A DNA stretch of 64,000 nucleotides, from NCBI GenBank assembly GCA_951804985.1, contig OX638130.1:101677700-101741699 (forward strand). The letters run 5' to 3'. Below, piece after piece: positions 1 to 12,021 of this stretch. Each line of letters starts with the position of its first letter. Within the stretch, counting starts at the first letter, position 1. Under the pieces are notes generated by a model, which was not told where the DNA came from, ran no database searches, and saw nothing but the letters and a program-made list of their open reading frames with translations. This DNA is from Dryomyza anilis (Eukaryota; Arthropoda; Insecta; Diptera; Dryomyzidae). A program made the translations under genes and the position numbers.

Positions 1-310
1 GAATTTTCAGTTCAGTGCGCGTCTTCATTTTGTGTGGTTGTCAAAAAAATGTGACTTTATTTTGCAAATAATTTGTGCGTATTGATTGATGTGTTAATAA
101 TATTATTATAAAATTAATAATAATAATATAAAATGAAGCGAAAAATGTGGTTAAAAAATATATTAAAACATCGAGTAATTCGAGTATTCATTAAAGAGTG
201 CAAACCAAAGAAGTGAAACTGTGTGGAGTTGCACTCAAGTGGCACTCATGTTTGCAAAAAATAGAATCATGCAAATAATTTTAAATAAATTAGGCAGAAA
301 TATGTCTCTG
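1..310 (+). other. Putative first exon (5'UTR and possible start codon) of a plus-strand gene
   Basis: Two initiator-like TCAGT motifs lie at 7-12 and 12-17, and a consensus 5' splice site, CTG|GTGAGTTTTG, follows at 310/311. Between them is typical AT-rich leader sequence. A short upstream frame starts at the ATG at about 133 and stops after about 27 codons. A second frame starts at the ATG near 248 and stays open to the donor, giving about 21 codons ending in MSL at phase 0. The downstream exon is not identified in the window, so coding status is unproven. The alternative is a non-coding leader or a chance donor. The window edge prevents any check of upstream promoter elements. Confidence 0.35.
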
Positions 311-344
311 GTGAGTTTTGTTTTATTTTTTTAACGTTGCTATT

Positions 345-638
345 AGCTGCGTTCCCGTGGTTTTTGATCCTGATCTGTAGATCATTTTCTTATACAAAAT
401 CAAAACAAACAATTAGAACCAGGTTCGTTTTTGGATCAATTACTGATCTGGTACTGTACGTATCAAGTGTAAATTTGTTTGTGGTAATGTTATGCTATTG
501 TGAATAGCACTTAATAAGAAGAAGAATTTGTGTTGAAAAAGAAAGGGCAGAAGAAAACAGTGCTGCCAAATTTTTTAAAATAGAACCAATGGCGTTCCCG
601 TGAAACAGATCTGGTTCAAGTTCCACGGGAACGCAGCT
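345..638. mobile_element. Short inverted-repeat DNA element (MITE), about 294 bp
   Basis: Perfect terminal inverted repeats of about 16 bp flank the segment: AGCTGCGTTCCCGTGG at the left and its complement CCACGGGAACGCAGCT at the right. ATT lies directly outside both ends and may be a 3-bp target duplication. There is no coding capacity. An internal GGCGTTCCCGTG at about 590 repeats part of the terminus. The element sits about 35 bp inside the presumed intron that follows the putative first exon. The transposon superfamily is not assigned. Confidence 0.7.
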
Positions 639-1350
639 ATTGAGGAACTGAGGAACAAATTAAGTCATCGTTTTTAAATTGCAGTTATATTTTGCATGAT
701 TTATATTGAATAACCGCAGTACGTATTAAAACTATAATACTATTTATTTATTTTAAAATGTATTTATAATTATATTAAATATATATTGGCAACAGCGACA
801 TGTGTCACCAATTTTCGTATTAATATAAATTTATGTTTTTAATTCTGACAAATGTAGCCATGTCGTTGGCGCGCTCAATGTGTCTTAAGCATTAATTCGA
901 GATTTGCCACCATTTGTGCTGTTTTATCCTTATTGGGCCACGATCTTTTTCAACAACAATGGTTGTATGTGATTCACTTTTCAACGTCCGTACTAAATTT
1001 CTTCAAAAATATCTACTCGTATTTTTTTTATTTTATCCACTTTCTTTTCCGTCTGTTCGATACACATTTTGTAATTGCTTTTAAACTACCTTTCCGTTGA
1101 GCTACAGACTTCAGATTTTAAATATTGCCTCGAACTGAATGACAATGCAATATTATTGTTTTTTTACCATACGGTTCATCATGGTTCTATCGCCATTGTT
1201 CCATATTAAAGACACTTTAAAACATGAATAGTTTTAATTTAAATAAGGTAAGACCTTTCAAATTCTCTCAGACGAAAATCTAACTGACACAAAAAATAAG
1301 AAATAAGAAAAATTAAAATAAAAAATATTTTTATATATTGAATGATATTG
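639..1350. other. AT-rich non-coding stretch
   Basis: No open frame of note, RNA gene or repeat was recognised. Presumed intron or intergenic DNA. Confidence 0.4.
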
Positions 1351-1740
1351 TTAGATGTACCCAGTCTGCCATGTCTCGGAGACCTTCGATGCCTCGAAGC
1401 TTTCTCGAATAACTTCAATAAAAAAGTTCAATCTCGTTGCATTCTCGATTCTAATTTTAAAAAATTTTCGTACATTCAAATTCTTTGACAAGATACGATA
1501 TTTAAAGATTTATCAAATCGATATCGCAATATTTTTCGCAGCAATCTCGAACTTTGATCATTTTTTTCTTCGATATCGTTCCGATTTCGAAAAATGTCTC
1601 GTATAGAGAAAACTCCGACAAAATGTTTCGATATCTACCTACCATCTAGGTCCAATTTGACGCTCGATATCGTTACGAGAACGTCTCCGATGTCGTGTGA
1701 TTTCTCGCCGAAACTTTAGATTGAATTTAAACCGGATCTA
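1351..1740. repeat. TCGA/TCTCG-rich dispersed repeat, copy 1
   Basis: This segment is dense in TCGA, TCTCG and CGATATCG motifs. Its start, around 'ACCCAGTCTGCCATGT' and the following TTCGATGCC, matches the reverse complement of 53,430-53,525 in this window. That makes it a dispersed repeat rather than unique sequence. The 83-codon frame at 1355-1606 has no protein-like features beyond the repeat composition. Confidence 0.45.
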
Positions 1741-2950
1741 TGCCAATTTCAAAAACGGTAGTCATTGATTGAATCTATGAGATTCTGAAGAGTTGTCTTG
1801 TTAGACAATTTCATCAGGCACTTAGACCGTTTTAATTTCGCGATAATATGACTAATTCAGTATATAGAGTAAAATGGCGTAAATATGAATACGAAAAAGC
1901 AAATGTTTGGTTATGAAATCGAAAACTAGAATATCAACCATATTTGATCCACTTCCAGATTCAATATATTTTCAACCAAAGGTTATTTAACAATTCTCGA
2001 CAGCAAAAAAGTGGGAAGATAGCTTTAAAAACCGATAAATTCTATTGAAATTATATTATTTATAACAAATCCAAAAAAATCAAAACAAAAAAAAACAAAA
2101 AAAAAAAAAAAAAAAAAAAAATCCAATAAAATAAAATCTGGATTTTTTAAAGTCCGATTTTTTTTTAAAGTTCGGATTCAAACAAAAAAAAGTTCATTTT
2201 TTTATAAATAATTCGGATTTTACTGCCGCTGATAACCACACACTAACTTTTAGTCTACTATTTGCAGATTTTTGTTATACGTTTTCCATTCCAAATTAAA
2301 ATTTGGTAAATTTTGTTCGTTTGATTCACTGCAAGCAATATTTCATTATTTTTCATATTAAAATAATATACAATATGGACTGGACTATCTCTATAATGTG
2401 GCTTTATTGCAATTCAAAATGTATTAAAACCTAATTCAAGATTTCTCATCATGCACTAGTGTAATCGATAAGTTTTTCTCTCTCTCTTGGGAAATAACAA
2501 TAATTAAATATGATTTATAAAGTATTATATTAAAATAAAAATAGATTTCTTAGTGCAACAGAATAATTAAAAGCGCTCAATGAATCATCAACCAGCCGGT
2601 TGACCATCATCACCTCATAGATTAACATTTTTTATGCAAATAATTACACGATTTCAAGTGCAATCAAGTAATTTAATTGATATCGTAATTTATTAACACA
2701 ATGCAAGTTTGTTGTTTAAGTCTTTCGCTTTGTGCATTAATATAGATACAATATATTTTTAGAAAAACTACATACAAAACAATGTATTTAAAAAATATTT
2801 ATACGTTTGAAATGTAGGTTATATATATTTAGTATGTATTATTTGTATTTCTTAAAAATATTTGTTTCTTTTTGAAAAAATTTTGATTTTCAAGAGAAAA
2901 TATCTGTATTTAGAATAATATTTGGAATTTTTCTTTTGTAAATTGTAAAA
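1741..2950. other. AT-rich non-coding stretch with an A-rich tract
   Basis: An A-rich tract lies at about 2070-2125, followed by alternating A/T runs to about 2225. Nothing else was recognised. Confidence 0.4.
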
Positions 2951-2951
2951 G

Positions 2952-2998
2952 TATAATAATATGTTGGCGGTTCAGTTCTGAAGAACCTAGACCGAGCT
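2952..2998 (-). mobile_element. SINE 3'-end fragment (third copy, truncated)
   Basis: The block from ATAATAATATG to ACCGAGCT matches the reverse complement of the 3' end of the SINE at 50,340-50,642. It shares the (TTA)n tail, the TTCAG.. block, the AAGAAC block and the CCGAGCT block in the same order. No tRNA-like head is present, so this is a 5'-truncated and diverged copy. Confidence 0.45.
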
Positions 2999-3137
2999 AA
3001 AATGTGTATATGGACATAAAACAAATATATGTTTATGTCTATACCACGCGACAAACACACATGACAGTGGCTGTGTGTCCCATGCTATTATCTCAACATA
3101 TATTGGGTTTTTCACTAAGAGCGCTACAATAACGCTT

Positions 3138-4660
3138 TTAAATAAAACAAAAACGGTTTTGGATATCAATGAAATTCTTTATTCCTGTAAAAGTACGTTC
3201 GATACCATTATGTATGGAACTCGATGTCTTTTGCATGACCACCACGGGCACACTTGCAGAAGTCCAGACGCTGAACCTTTTTTTTACGGTTTTCAAGCAT
3301 AAATCGGCCTGCTGCAATTTCACGTTCGATATTCGTACGAAGTTCATCAATCGTCGCTGGCTTGTTGGCATAGACCATAGACTTGACGTGGTCCCACAGG
3401 AAATAGTCTAACTGCGTCAAATCGCACGACCGAGGCGGTCAATCGACTGGACATTTCGTGAGATAACACGTTCTCCAAACTTGGTTTCCAATAAATTGAT
3501 TGTGGCATTCGCGGTGTGGCTTGTGGCCGTCCTGTTGGAACCACATGTCCTCCAAGTCCATATCATCCAATTGGGGCCAAAAATATTCGGTTATCATTGA
3601 ACGGTAGCGATTCCCATTCGATGAAAATCCGAATCATTTTCAAGTTGTTGCTCAGCCTAATTCACGAACATACGACGCTTCTGGTGGTCAAGAGGCTTCA
3701 GTTCTTACGTCAATTTGATTTTGTAAGGATGTAGGCCAAGATCTTTTCGCAAAATTCGCCACAATTTCACATTCGATATTCGTACGAAGTTCATCAATCG
3801 TCGCTGGCTTGTTGGCATAGCCCCACAGGAAATAGTCTAACGGCGTCAAATCGCACGACCGAGGCGGCCAATCGACTGGACCATTTCGTGAGATAACACG
3901 TTCTCCAAACTTGGTTTCCAATAAATTGATTGTGGCATTCGCTGTGTGGCTTGTGGCGCCGTCCTGTTGGAACCACATGTCCTCCAAGTCTATATCATCC
4001 AATTGGTGCCAAAAATATTCGGTTATCATTGAACGGTAGCGATTCCCATTCACAGTAACGTGCCGGTCTTGATCATCACGGAAGAAGTACGGCCCAATGA
4101 CGCCGCCGGCCCATAAACCGCACCAAACCGTAATTTTTTCGGGATGATGACTCATGGAGTACGTGTGGATTGCTGTCTGACCAATAACGCATATTTTGTT
4201 TATTGACGAAGCCATTCAGCCAGAAATGAGCCTCATCGCTGAAGATGATTTTTGATGAAAATCCGAATCATTTTCAAGTTGTTGCTCAGCCCAAATCACG
4301 AACATACGACGCTTCTGGTGGTCAAGCGGCTTCAGTTCTTGCGTCAATTTGATTTAGTAAGGATGTAGGCCAAGAACGACGTGTGAGAGACACATTTGGG
4401 CTTTCTTCAACTGAAGCCTCAGCGGTAGCAATATTCTCGACACTACGGCCACTTCTTTATCTCACTGGCACGGGGACATTTTGTACTGTACCTGTGGATT
4501 CAAATTTTTCCACTAGACGCTCAATTGTTGATCTGCTAGGACGATTATGACGACCATAAATTGGACGTAGCGCTCTTAACGTTGAGGCAACTGACTTCGA
4601 ATTTCGGTAGTAAATTTTAATAATTTCGACTCGTTGTTGGCTCGTATATCTTTCCATCAT
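3138..4660 (-). pseudogene. Mariner-family transposase remnant
   Basis: The frame starts at ATG 4658-4660 with MMERYTSQQRVEIIKIYYRN. It continues into a helix-turn-helix-like N-terminal region (residues 1-67), then stops and shifts frame. The first catalytic aspartate lies in FSDEAHFWLNG, coded near 4205-4250. A frameshift near 4150 moves the rest into the frame holding HPEKITVWCGLWAGG. The second aspartate is in WFQQDGATSHTA and the third in PRSCDLTPLDYFLWG, with 36 residues between them by my count. A C-terminal region with NKPATIDELRTNIE follows. Mariner-type transposases cut and paste DNA at TA sites through such a DDD triad. The gene is dead: it has several frameshifts, stops and a partial duplication. 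Confidence 0.85.
3316..4375. repeat. Tandem duplication with internal deletion inside the mariner
   Basis: The block at about 3316-3610 (GCAATTTCACGTTCGATATT through GATTCCCATTC) recurs at about 3766-4050. The block at about 3619-3742 (GATGAAAATCCGAATC through GATGTAGGCCAAGA) recurs at about 4253-4372. The first unit has lost the roughly 200 bp that lies between these blocks in the second unit. The second unit has lost about 18 bp near 3819 that the first unit keeps. The copies therefore diverged after duplication. Confidence 0.8.
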
Positions 4661-4770
4661 GAAATGGCAACCTTACTGAAGAGAAATGTCAAAAGAGCGG
4701 CAAGAAATATGGCGTCGTTTGCTGTCCCTGTCGCTCTACTTTTGTAGCGTCCCATTTGAAAAACCGTGTA

Positions 4771-6600
4771 TGTACTCACACTCAGAAAAAAATATTGATA
4801 GTATACAAACAATAAATATTAAAATTTTGATATATTATTCTGAAATCGAAGAAATTAATTTGTTGAATAAAGAAAAAAAACACGAGTTCGTGAAATTATT
4901 TTATTTTCTTCATCTTATTTTTGATAACCACGAAAATAATATCTGCAAATCAGGACACACATTTTTAATAATATATTTTTTCTGTTTGCCAAGATTTCTT
5001 AATATCTAACAGGTTTCTGCTTGATTTATTCCACTCCATATAACTCTTGATTCGAGAAAAATAATTAATTGTTTTTTTTTTTTAATTAAAACATACATGT
5101 AAATAAAATGATTTTCACATTCAAACATATGTATGTTTGCAAGAACGCCGAAAATTATTCATTCTGAACATAAATGTTTGAACGAAAACAAAAATATGTT
5201 TGGCTGTTGTTATAATAATGTTTGGCAATGCCATAAAGCTTCAAAGATATATGTAATGCTTGCAAAATTATGTTTGGAAAAGCCCTTTTTTCTGCAGAGA
5301 GCGGTTGTCATTTTTACAGTAGAAGTGAAGTTAGCAGCTTTCAACATAATATTCGGCCAAAAGTTGATAGACACGAAAATAATATTTGTAACTTTATTGA
5401 TAACAAAGTTGTGGTATTTTTTATTAGATTCATAATTGTTTCTTAATATCACCAATTTTTCTGTCTCCTGATTTGTTCTGAATATCTGATTATTTCCACC
5501 GTGTACGGAAATATATATTTTCTTGATTTGAAGAAGTTATATTCTTCTATAAGAATATATAGTTTTAATGATTTAATTTTCATGAAATTAAGAAGGATAA
5601 TAAAATCATTTCTTTTTTTTATTCCAAGTTGTTGAAATGAGACCAAAACTATCAATATTATAATCTCGAACAATCTCCCAAATATATCGTGCGCCTATTT
5701 TTCAAATTGTTGTATTTCAAAGTAGACTAAATGTTTCTTAATATAAACAAGTCTGCGATTTCGAGCTGTATAGAACTTGGTATTTCTTTTGAATATCAAA
5801 AGTTTCTCCCTCCATGTTTACAATAGAGACGCCATTTGTTACACGTGACAAATGCGTAGGTATTCATGTCATTTCATATATAAACAAAAAAAAAAAAAAC
5901 ATACATAAGTCTCGATCAAATTGTGCACAATTAGACGGCGGTCGTGTTGTTTATTACTAATGGAATTGTCGCATTAGTTGTTGTTCTTTTTCTTTTTGTT
6001 GTTCTATTATCTAATTGCGTGATTTTGGTATTTATTGAATTTAGCTTTGCGTAGGTTGTTGCTTTTGTTGGCATTACACATTACTGTGAATAATATCAAC
6101 CTCCTCAAAATACTTACATTTTTGTTGATTTTTAATTTGTTTATTTTTTCAAATTAACTATACAATTCTGTGGAATGTGATTTTGAAAATGAAGGGCACA
6201 ATTAGATTTTGTGTGTAGTATACAATATATAAACAGTTGAACTGAATAATACTTAAAACCAAATGATAAATTAAAATATTTTCTGTACATTTGTTGTTTC
6301 AACGTATATTCATTTGCATCTACCAAATATAGTCAGCCTCAACTGAAATTCACTTGCGGTAAACAATAATATAAAGCGTAACCAACTATTAGTTACAGCA
6401 ACTGCAACATTGGTTGAGGAAACAAACTTTAAATACATTTACATTTTTTTTATTTCCATTGATACGACAACTAAATTCGAAATGAGACATAACCAATATT
6501 TAGTTGACTCAACAGATAGTTGGTTATATTGACTAAACGATATAACATTAGGTTGTAGCAACCAATATTTATTTGATTCAACTGAGAAATCAGCTGCTTT
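4771..6600. other. AT-rich non-coding stretch
   Basis: CACTCAGAAAAAAATATTG at about 4779 resembles the termini of the MITE families in this window, but no matching right end was found. A region rich in AACCAA/TTGGTT motifs at 6300-6600 may be an old MITE. No gene was recognised. Confidence 0.35.
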
Positions 6601-7110
6601 GTAGAAAAGCGGTGCCAAAGCAAGACAACATCAGTCGGACTAGCTTCAGATTTTTCACTCGTTTTTTTTGTGCTGCGGACAGCGCGTGCTATGTGTAAAA
6701 CAAAATTTGGATTTGTTTTTCTGCTGCTTGTTCGTTGTTACTGTTCGGTTTTTTCATGCCCAAATATACTTTCTTCAACAAGTGACGTACTATTCTATCG
6801 AGTTCATGCTATTTTCTTTTATCTGTTGTTTTTCTATATGAAGCCCTGCGCTCCAACTTGTTGCAAACATGAAGTCATTGTCACAACGAGTTGTTGGCAA
6901 TTCCCGATGAATTATGCACAGATCGGAAATTTCCGACGATTCGTTGTGCTACCACACTAAACAAGTTGGTTGTGTCAATTCAATTCATTATTTGTGTGAA
7001 CTCATCGCGCTGTTGCAATAACTGTATCAGTCGAATGTTGACAAAACTCAATAAATCGGTTGGCAAAAAAAGACGGTTGCCCCAACTGATTCGTTTTTTG
7101 GATATAAGCT
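6601..7110. other. Unassigned stretch of moderate complexity
   Basis: This stretch has a higher GC content than its surroundings. It holds short open frames (6670-6960, 6891-7211) with no recognisable domain. It may be an old transposon remnant, since the next element begins abruptly at 7111. No function is assigned. Confidence 0.25.
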
Positions 7111-7579
7111 CACAGAAAAGAAAATTCATCAGTTTGATGAATTTATTAATAAATATTATGTATTTTTTCACCGACTACCAGATTCATCATATTGATACCA
7201 CCGTTCATTAAATGACATATTGATGAATACATTCATTTTATATATGAAATTATTCATACTATCGATCATCATACTGAAGATCGAAATATTCAATACAATG
7301 AATTTAAATCGTCATATTGATGAATTTGTTCACAATATTTATGAATTTGTTCATAATATTTATGAATATAATATTTTTTACGAAATTAAAAAAAAAAAAT
7401 ATAAATTAATTCGTAAAAAGTGTTGTAATAATTTTATTTAAAAAAATAAACAAATTAAAAAAAAAAAAATAAAAAACAAAAAATATTTTTTTTTCCAAAA
7501 AAAAAAAAATATAAATTTTTCAAATATATTTTTCGAAAAATAATAAAATTTTTCCGAATTAAAAAATATTTCAAATATA

Positions 7580-7666
<87 letters not shown>

Positions 7667-8099
7667 CTTTTTATTTAACTTTTTATTAATAAAAAGTTGT
7701 AATTATAAATAAAAATATTATAAAACATTTTATTAATTTTTGCAATTCGAGCAAGCATTATATAAGAAATAACATACAAGAACTACTTGAGAACTGAGAA
7801 GTACGGCAAAAAATGAACGAAAAATAAATATGTGGATTGAAATTTGGTTTGATGAACATCATTCTTCAATATGAAGTATGTTGTTTTGTATGTTCTTGTT
7901 CATTAATATGATGAAATGTATTCTCCACATACAGTTCATAATATTGAAGAACTCTTTAGTTATCAAGAGTTCATCATATTTATGATCGTATCCATAAGAT
8001 TGATGTCGTTAGTCATTAATATTATGAATGGTTCTTCAATACAATGAATCATGGCTTGAAGAACGGAATTCATTAATATGATGTATATTTTTTTCTGTG
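7111..8099 (-). mobile_element. Long AT-rich MITE, family A, copy 1
   Basis: It begins CACAGAAAAGAAAATTCATC and ends with TTTTTTTCTGTG, an inverted terminal pair. The interior is full of short palindromic TTCATnATATTGATGAA-like motifs near both ends and has an A/T homopolymer-rich core. The same end sequences recur at 18,851-20,822, 36,306-37,165 and 40,674-41,537. There is no coding capacity. It is in the opposite orientation to the 36.3-kb copy. Confidence 0.75.
7579..7665. repeat. (TA)n microsatellite
   Basis: About 43 uninterrupted TA units lie in the core of family A copy 1. The array is absent from the other copies and is therefore a local expansion. Confidence 0.95.
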
Positions 8100-10055
8100 C
8101 AATATAAGACGGTAATCTTTAAATATCCATAAAATCTGAAAACCTCCCCAAGATACGGTCATTGCAAACTAATAGAAGGAAGAGGTTGTCTGATGTACGT
8201 TTTATTTCAAAATTTTTAGTTCAGTTCGAAAAATTCCAGAAAAATGCCAGAATTGATTTTGTAATTAATTTTTATATTTTGTGTGGTTAAATAATTCGGT
8301 TTTTCTTCAAGACATTAACAACACGGACAAAAAGTAACCATAGCCGGTATAGCAAACCATTTTTCATAATAGATATGAGCAAAGAAACTCGAAATTGAAA
8401 CCATCAATTGCTAAGGAAACCTAAACCTTGATTATTGCTGAATTTTATCACTACAACGACAATAGAGCCATATATATTTATTTCTAAGAATTTGAGTAAT
8501 TTTGAAATTTCGCTCTAAAACCCAAGCCATTTCAAGGACATCTATGCATGTGGCCTGACAAATCTTTCATCTTAATGTTGCTGTGCGCATAAATTCAAAC
8601 CAACGAACTTGCAACATAAACCTGCAACACACACAATGTGCAACTCGAACTCTGACAGAGTCTAATATTGCAGCAATAAAAATAAATTGCAAATGAAAAT
8701 GCAAATTCGAATGTGATTCGAACTGCGTTGAGTGCAGGAGACATTGCAACAATGTCGTCGATGAAATACAAAAGCGACATAAAATCAAAAAACCAGCAGC
8801 AGCAACGGCAACGGCAACACAAAAAGCAACTGCAACATAGCAGTAGCAACACATATAGCAACAGCAATTCTAAACATTAATTGACAAAAAAAAAAATAAA
8901 TAAAAACGAAAACAAAAAGCGCCAAAAACACACAACGTGTAACCTGAGACGTGGCCAAAATATGCGGTTAGCATTTTGTTAAGTCTTAGAAATAAATTGC
9001 AAAAGGATATTTATGGGCACATTCGTCGTAACATTCTGATTCTGATCGCATGTTGACAAAACATTTCTTAAAGTCTACCATGATTGACAAAGTTCAACAA
9101 AAGGTTTCATGCATTTAATACCATTCAATTCAATTCCATTTAATTCAATTCTATACAATTGCAAATGCAAACAATCGTAATTATTTGTTTTTTCTTACAT
9201 GGCACATGACAAACATAAATATTGATTTTAGTTAATTAAATGATTCCGTTGAATGTTTTGTAATTGAGTGATTTTTTTAAATTTCAATTTCATTAAAGTT
9301 TTGTTTATTTTTAGGCAGTATGCTAATGAATAAATTAAATATTTCATTTAATTAAGTGTTTTTTAAAATGTGCTTTATAAACAAGAAAAATTAAACTTAG
9401 CTCTAGTAGAATTTTTTTTGTTTATTCGAAAAGTAAAATCTCCATTTTTTGTTTTTCTATTGGTTTCTTTGTATATTTCTTCAGGTCTTCTGTTTAATTT
9501 AAACCGCAAATGTCTTCGCTTTGCCAACCTGTCAACCGAATATGCAATAACTATAATTATGAAAAATCCATAAACATCGATAATTGAACAACAACATCTT
9601 CAACTTTCTTTTGCAACAGCAGACGACGACTCAGATTTATGTTGCATGCGCTAAAAGTAGCAACAATATTGCTGTTGCTGCTTTTCTGTTATTAGTGTTG
9701 ATGTTGCTGATGATGGTGATAATGACGATGACTTGTAGTTGCTATAATTGCTGCTGCAGCAAGTTTGTTGTTTACAATATGTGTCTGTTTGAAGATTAAT
9801 AATTTTATATGACTTTGAGGAACTATCATTTTGTAAATAAATCACGATCTAAAAACTGGATTGAGTATTTGTTTCGATTACATTATTTGTTTTCGATATA
9901 AATATTTTATTTCGATTACAATATTTTGTTTCGATTACAATACCCGAAATACCCGTAGAGTTTAGTTTAAAATCTTTTGTAAAGTTATGCCTGGTTTTCA
10001 CTATTTCATTTTGTGTCAAATAGTGTTGAAATAAAATAATGAAAATCAATTAAAT
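8100..10055. other. Non-coding stretch with CAA/CAG-rich and TTTCGATTA-repeat segments
   Basis: 8,790-8,870 is rich in CAACAG/CAGCAA triplets. 9,600-9,780 holds the complementary TGC/GTT-rich pattern. 9,865-9,945 has about four degenerate copies of TTTCGATTACAATA. These create chance frames rich in Cys, Gln and Leu on both strands. No gene is supported. Confidence 0.4.
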
Positions 10056-10059
10056 GCAA

Positions 10060-10450
10060 AGATTGAAACCTAAACAAATAACGGTTTCGATTTCGGTTTT
10101 AATTTTTTCCTCGTTTCGGTTTTGGTTTATACACCCAGAAAAAAATACTATATAAATAATAGTTTTTTTACTATTAAAAATATTCAATAGGAAAAATTAT
10201 TATTTTAATAGGAAAATACCATTAAATACTAGAAAATACCATGACATTGCCATTGAGTTTATATGAAAATTTTTATTTTTTGTATACTATTAAATCAATA
10301 ATTGTCCTATTGACAAATTTTAATGGGATTTGAGATTTTCTGGGTGTAGTTTTTAAAACGAAACGGTTTCGATATACCGGTTCTAACTTGCGGTTTCGTT
10401 TTCGGTTTTCATATTATTGATATTTTTTCCATATATTTTATTCTCTTCAA
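10060..10450. repeat. Degenerate CGGTTTCGGTTT repeat block, split by a MITE
   Basis: Repeated (T)CGGTTT motifs occur at 10,080-10,130 and resume at 10,360-10,410, directly on either side of the CACCCAG MITE. A second block of the same repeat lies at about 11,165-11,310. A diverged one (AATCGGAACCGG..CGGTTTTGATT) is at about 53,065-53,110. Confidence 0.6.
10132..10346 (+). mobile_element. CACCCAG MITE, copy 1 (about 215 bp, TA-flanked)
   Basis: It starts CACCCAGAAAAAAATACTAT and ends TTTTCTGGGTG, with TA at 10,130-10,131 and at 10,347-10,348. The interior contains ACTATTAAAAAT, CCATTGAGTTTATATGAAA and GTCCTATTGAC blocks that recur in the same order at 51,611, 52,149 and 53,835 (inverted). Short inverted ends plus TA duplication indicate a Tc1/mariner-type non-autonomous element. 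Confidence 0.85.
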
Positions 10451-12020
10451 CAAGAAATTTGATTATTTGACTAACAGACGAACTAAAAGCGATAACCATT
10501 AAAATTTGAATTATATTTTAACAAAAAAAAGCTTAAATGTAGCTATGCGGGCGAGAAAATTCAAAATCTCGTTAGTTTAGACGAAATTCTGACAACGAGA
10601 ATAAATTAATTAATTTTAGTTCTGAAACTCACAAAAACTATTGTAAATTTTTCTCATAAAATGTACATATATTACATAAACAAATGCATATTTTGTATAT
10701 GTTTATCTCCGTTTCCGTTGCTACCTTGTTTAAAGACGGCCCATATAAGACGGCCTGACACACACATTGCATGTATTTGTATTTTAGTATAACCATGCAG
10801 TTGGCAATAAAAACTTCTTGTACAACAACACCCACGAGTTGTGTTTGTTGTACAAAACAATTTCCAGCGAAAAATCATGCATAGTCGCACTACGAACGAC
10901 AATAACTTGTCGAAGAAAGAAGAAACAAATAGCTTTGTCTATTTTGTTTTTGGAGTTGCATGTTTTTTTTTTTTTAGAATACAAGTGATCGAAGAAAACA
11001 ATAGCAAAACAAAGTTCAGACCAAATATTGTTCTTCAAAAAATCAACATGTGTTCACAACATGTTTTTAAACACAAAGCAGTTATTTCGGGACTCCCGAT
11101 TTAAATGACATTTAAGCACTTAAAACTATATAAAATAAAATATTTGTCATCTCATAATCTTTTAAAAACCGTTTTAAAACAGGTATAAGAGCGATACCGT
11201 TTATATCAGTTTTGGATATCGGTTTATTTCTGATGTTCGTTTAACGGTTTCGGTTTTAAAAATGAAACGATTTTAAATGGATATCGGTTTCGGTTACGGT
11301 TTAGTCATTGATTAAATGCGACAAAATCCAAAATCTTTGCTGCTGTATCGCGATATATTGCACTGTTTCATTTTCTTTAAAATAAAATAGTTTCATAAAT
11401 TTTACAAATTTATTTTAGGAAGTGACATATTTGTATTGAATTAAATAAATGACTTCCGAACTCCTACTACTACTAGCTCATCCAAAACCTATATTCGATT
11501 TTTAAACGAAGCTTATTGTTTTTTTGTTATTTTAATGGCCGGTAATTCATATCCTCTTATCTCGTTCTACTATGTCATCGAACCAATCCCACTTTCGTAG
11601 TTTACTCGTAGTAGACCTGAGTGCCCGGACTACCCGGGACTTCCCGGTTCAATAAGCCGTAATAGCCCAAAACGTTGTATTTCGCAGCTTTTAAGATGGG
11701 AATCAATATATTTTTGTCGGGTTTTCATCAGACAATGACGTAGTTTGTATCAAAACCAACTTGTTGTCTAGTATATAACTACAGATGGCAGCCTAAGGGC
11801 AGATTACAAGAAAGTGAAGGTATAGGGGAAGATATATGGAATGTGAAGGCAGATAAAAGTAACTAAATATGTTACTATATGCCTGTCTACCAAAAAGCCT
11901 CCGTTGTGTGTAGATTTTATATTTTTAACATTCATTTAATTCACTTTTTATTGACTTGAAAGGCACGGATTTTGATGACATGTAATTATTTGAATGCGTT
12001 TGTCATTTTTTTAGTCGTTT
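10451..12020. other. AT-rich non-coding stretch
   Basis: It includes the second CGGTTT repeat block at about 11,165-11,310. At 11,600-11,760 there is a short GC-richer segment (GTGCCCGGACTACCCGGGAC) without a recognisable gene. Confidence 0.35.
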
Positions 12021-12021
12021 T

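Larger units (their letters stand above)
3101..4770 (-). mobile_element. Decayed, internally rearranged mariner-family transposon
   Basis: The ends are inverted repeats of about 28 bp. The left end reads TTGGGTTTTTCACTAAGAGC followed by GCTACA. The right end read in reverse is CACGGTTTTTCAAATGGGAC followed by GCTACA. TA dinucleotides sit at both borders (3101-3102 and 4769-4770), as expected for Tc1/mariner insertion. The body encodes a broken minus-strand transposase. Total length is about 1.67 kb, longer than the usual 1.3 kb, because about 450 bp of the transposase 3' half is present twice. The element cannot encode a working enzyme. Confidence 0.85.

Noticed and set aside
5133..5435. 100-codon frame and its 81-codon antisense frame
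   Set aside because: No motif, ordinary AT-rich composition; consistent with chance.
8567..8867. Cys-rich minus-strand frames of 90-95 codons
   Set aside because: They arise from CAA/CAG-rich triplet DNA read on the opposite strand.
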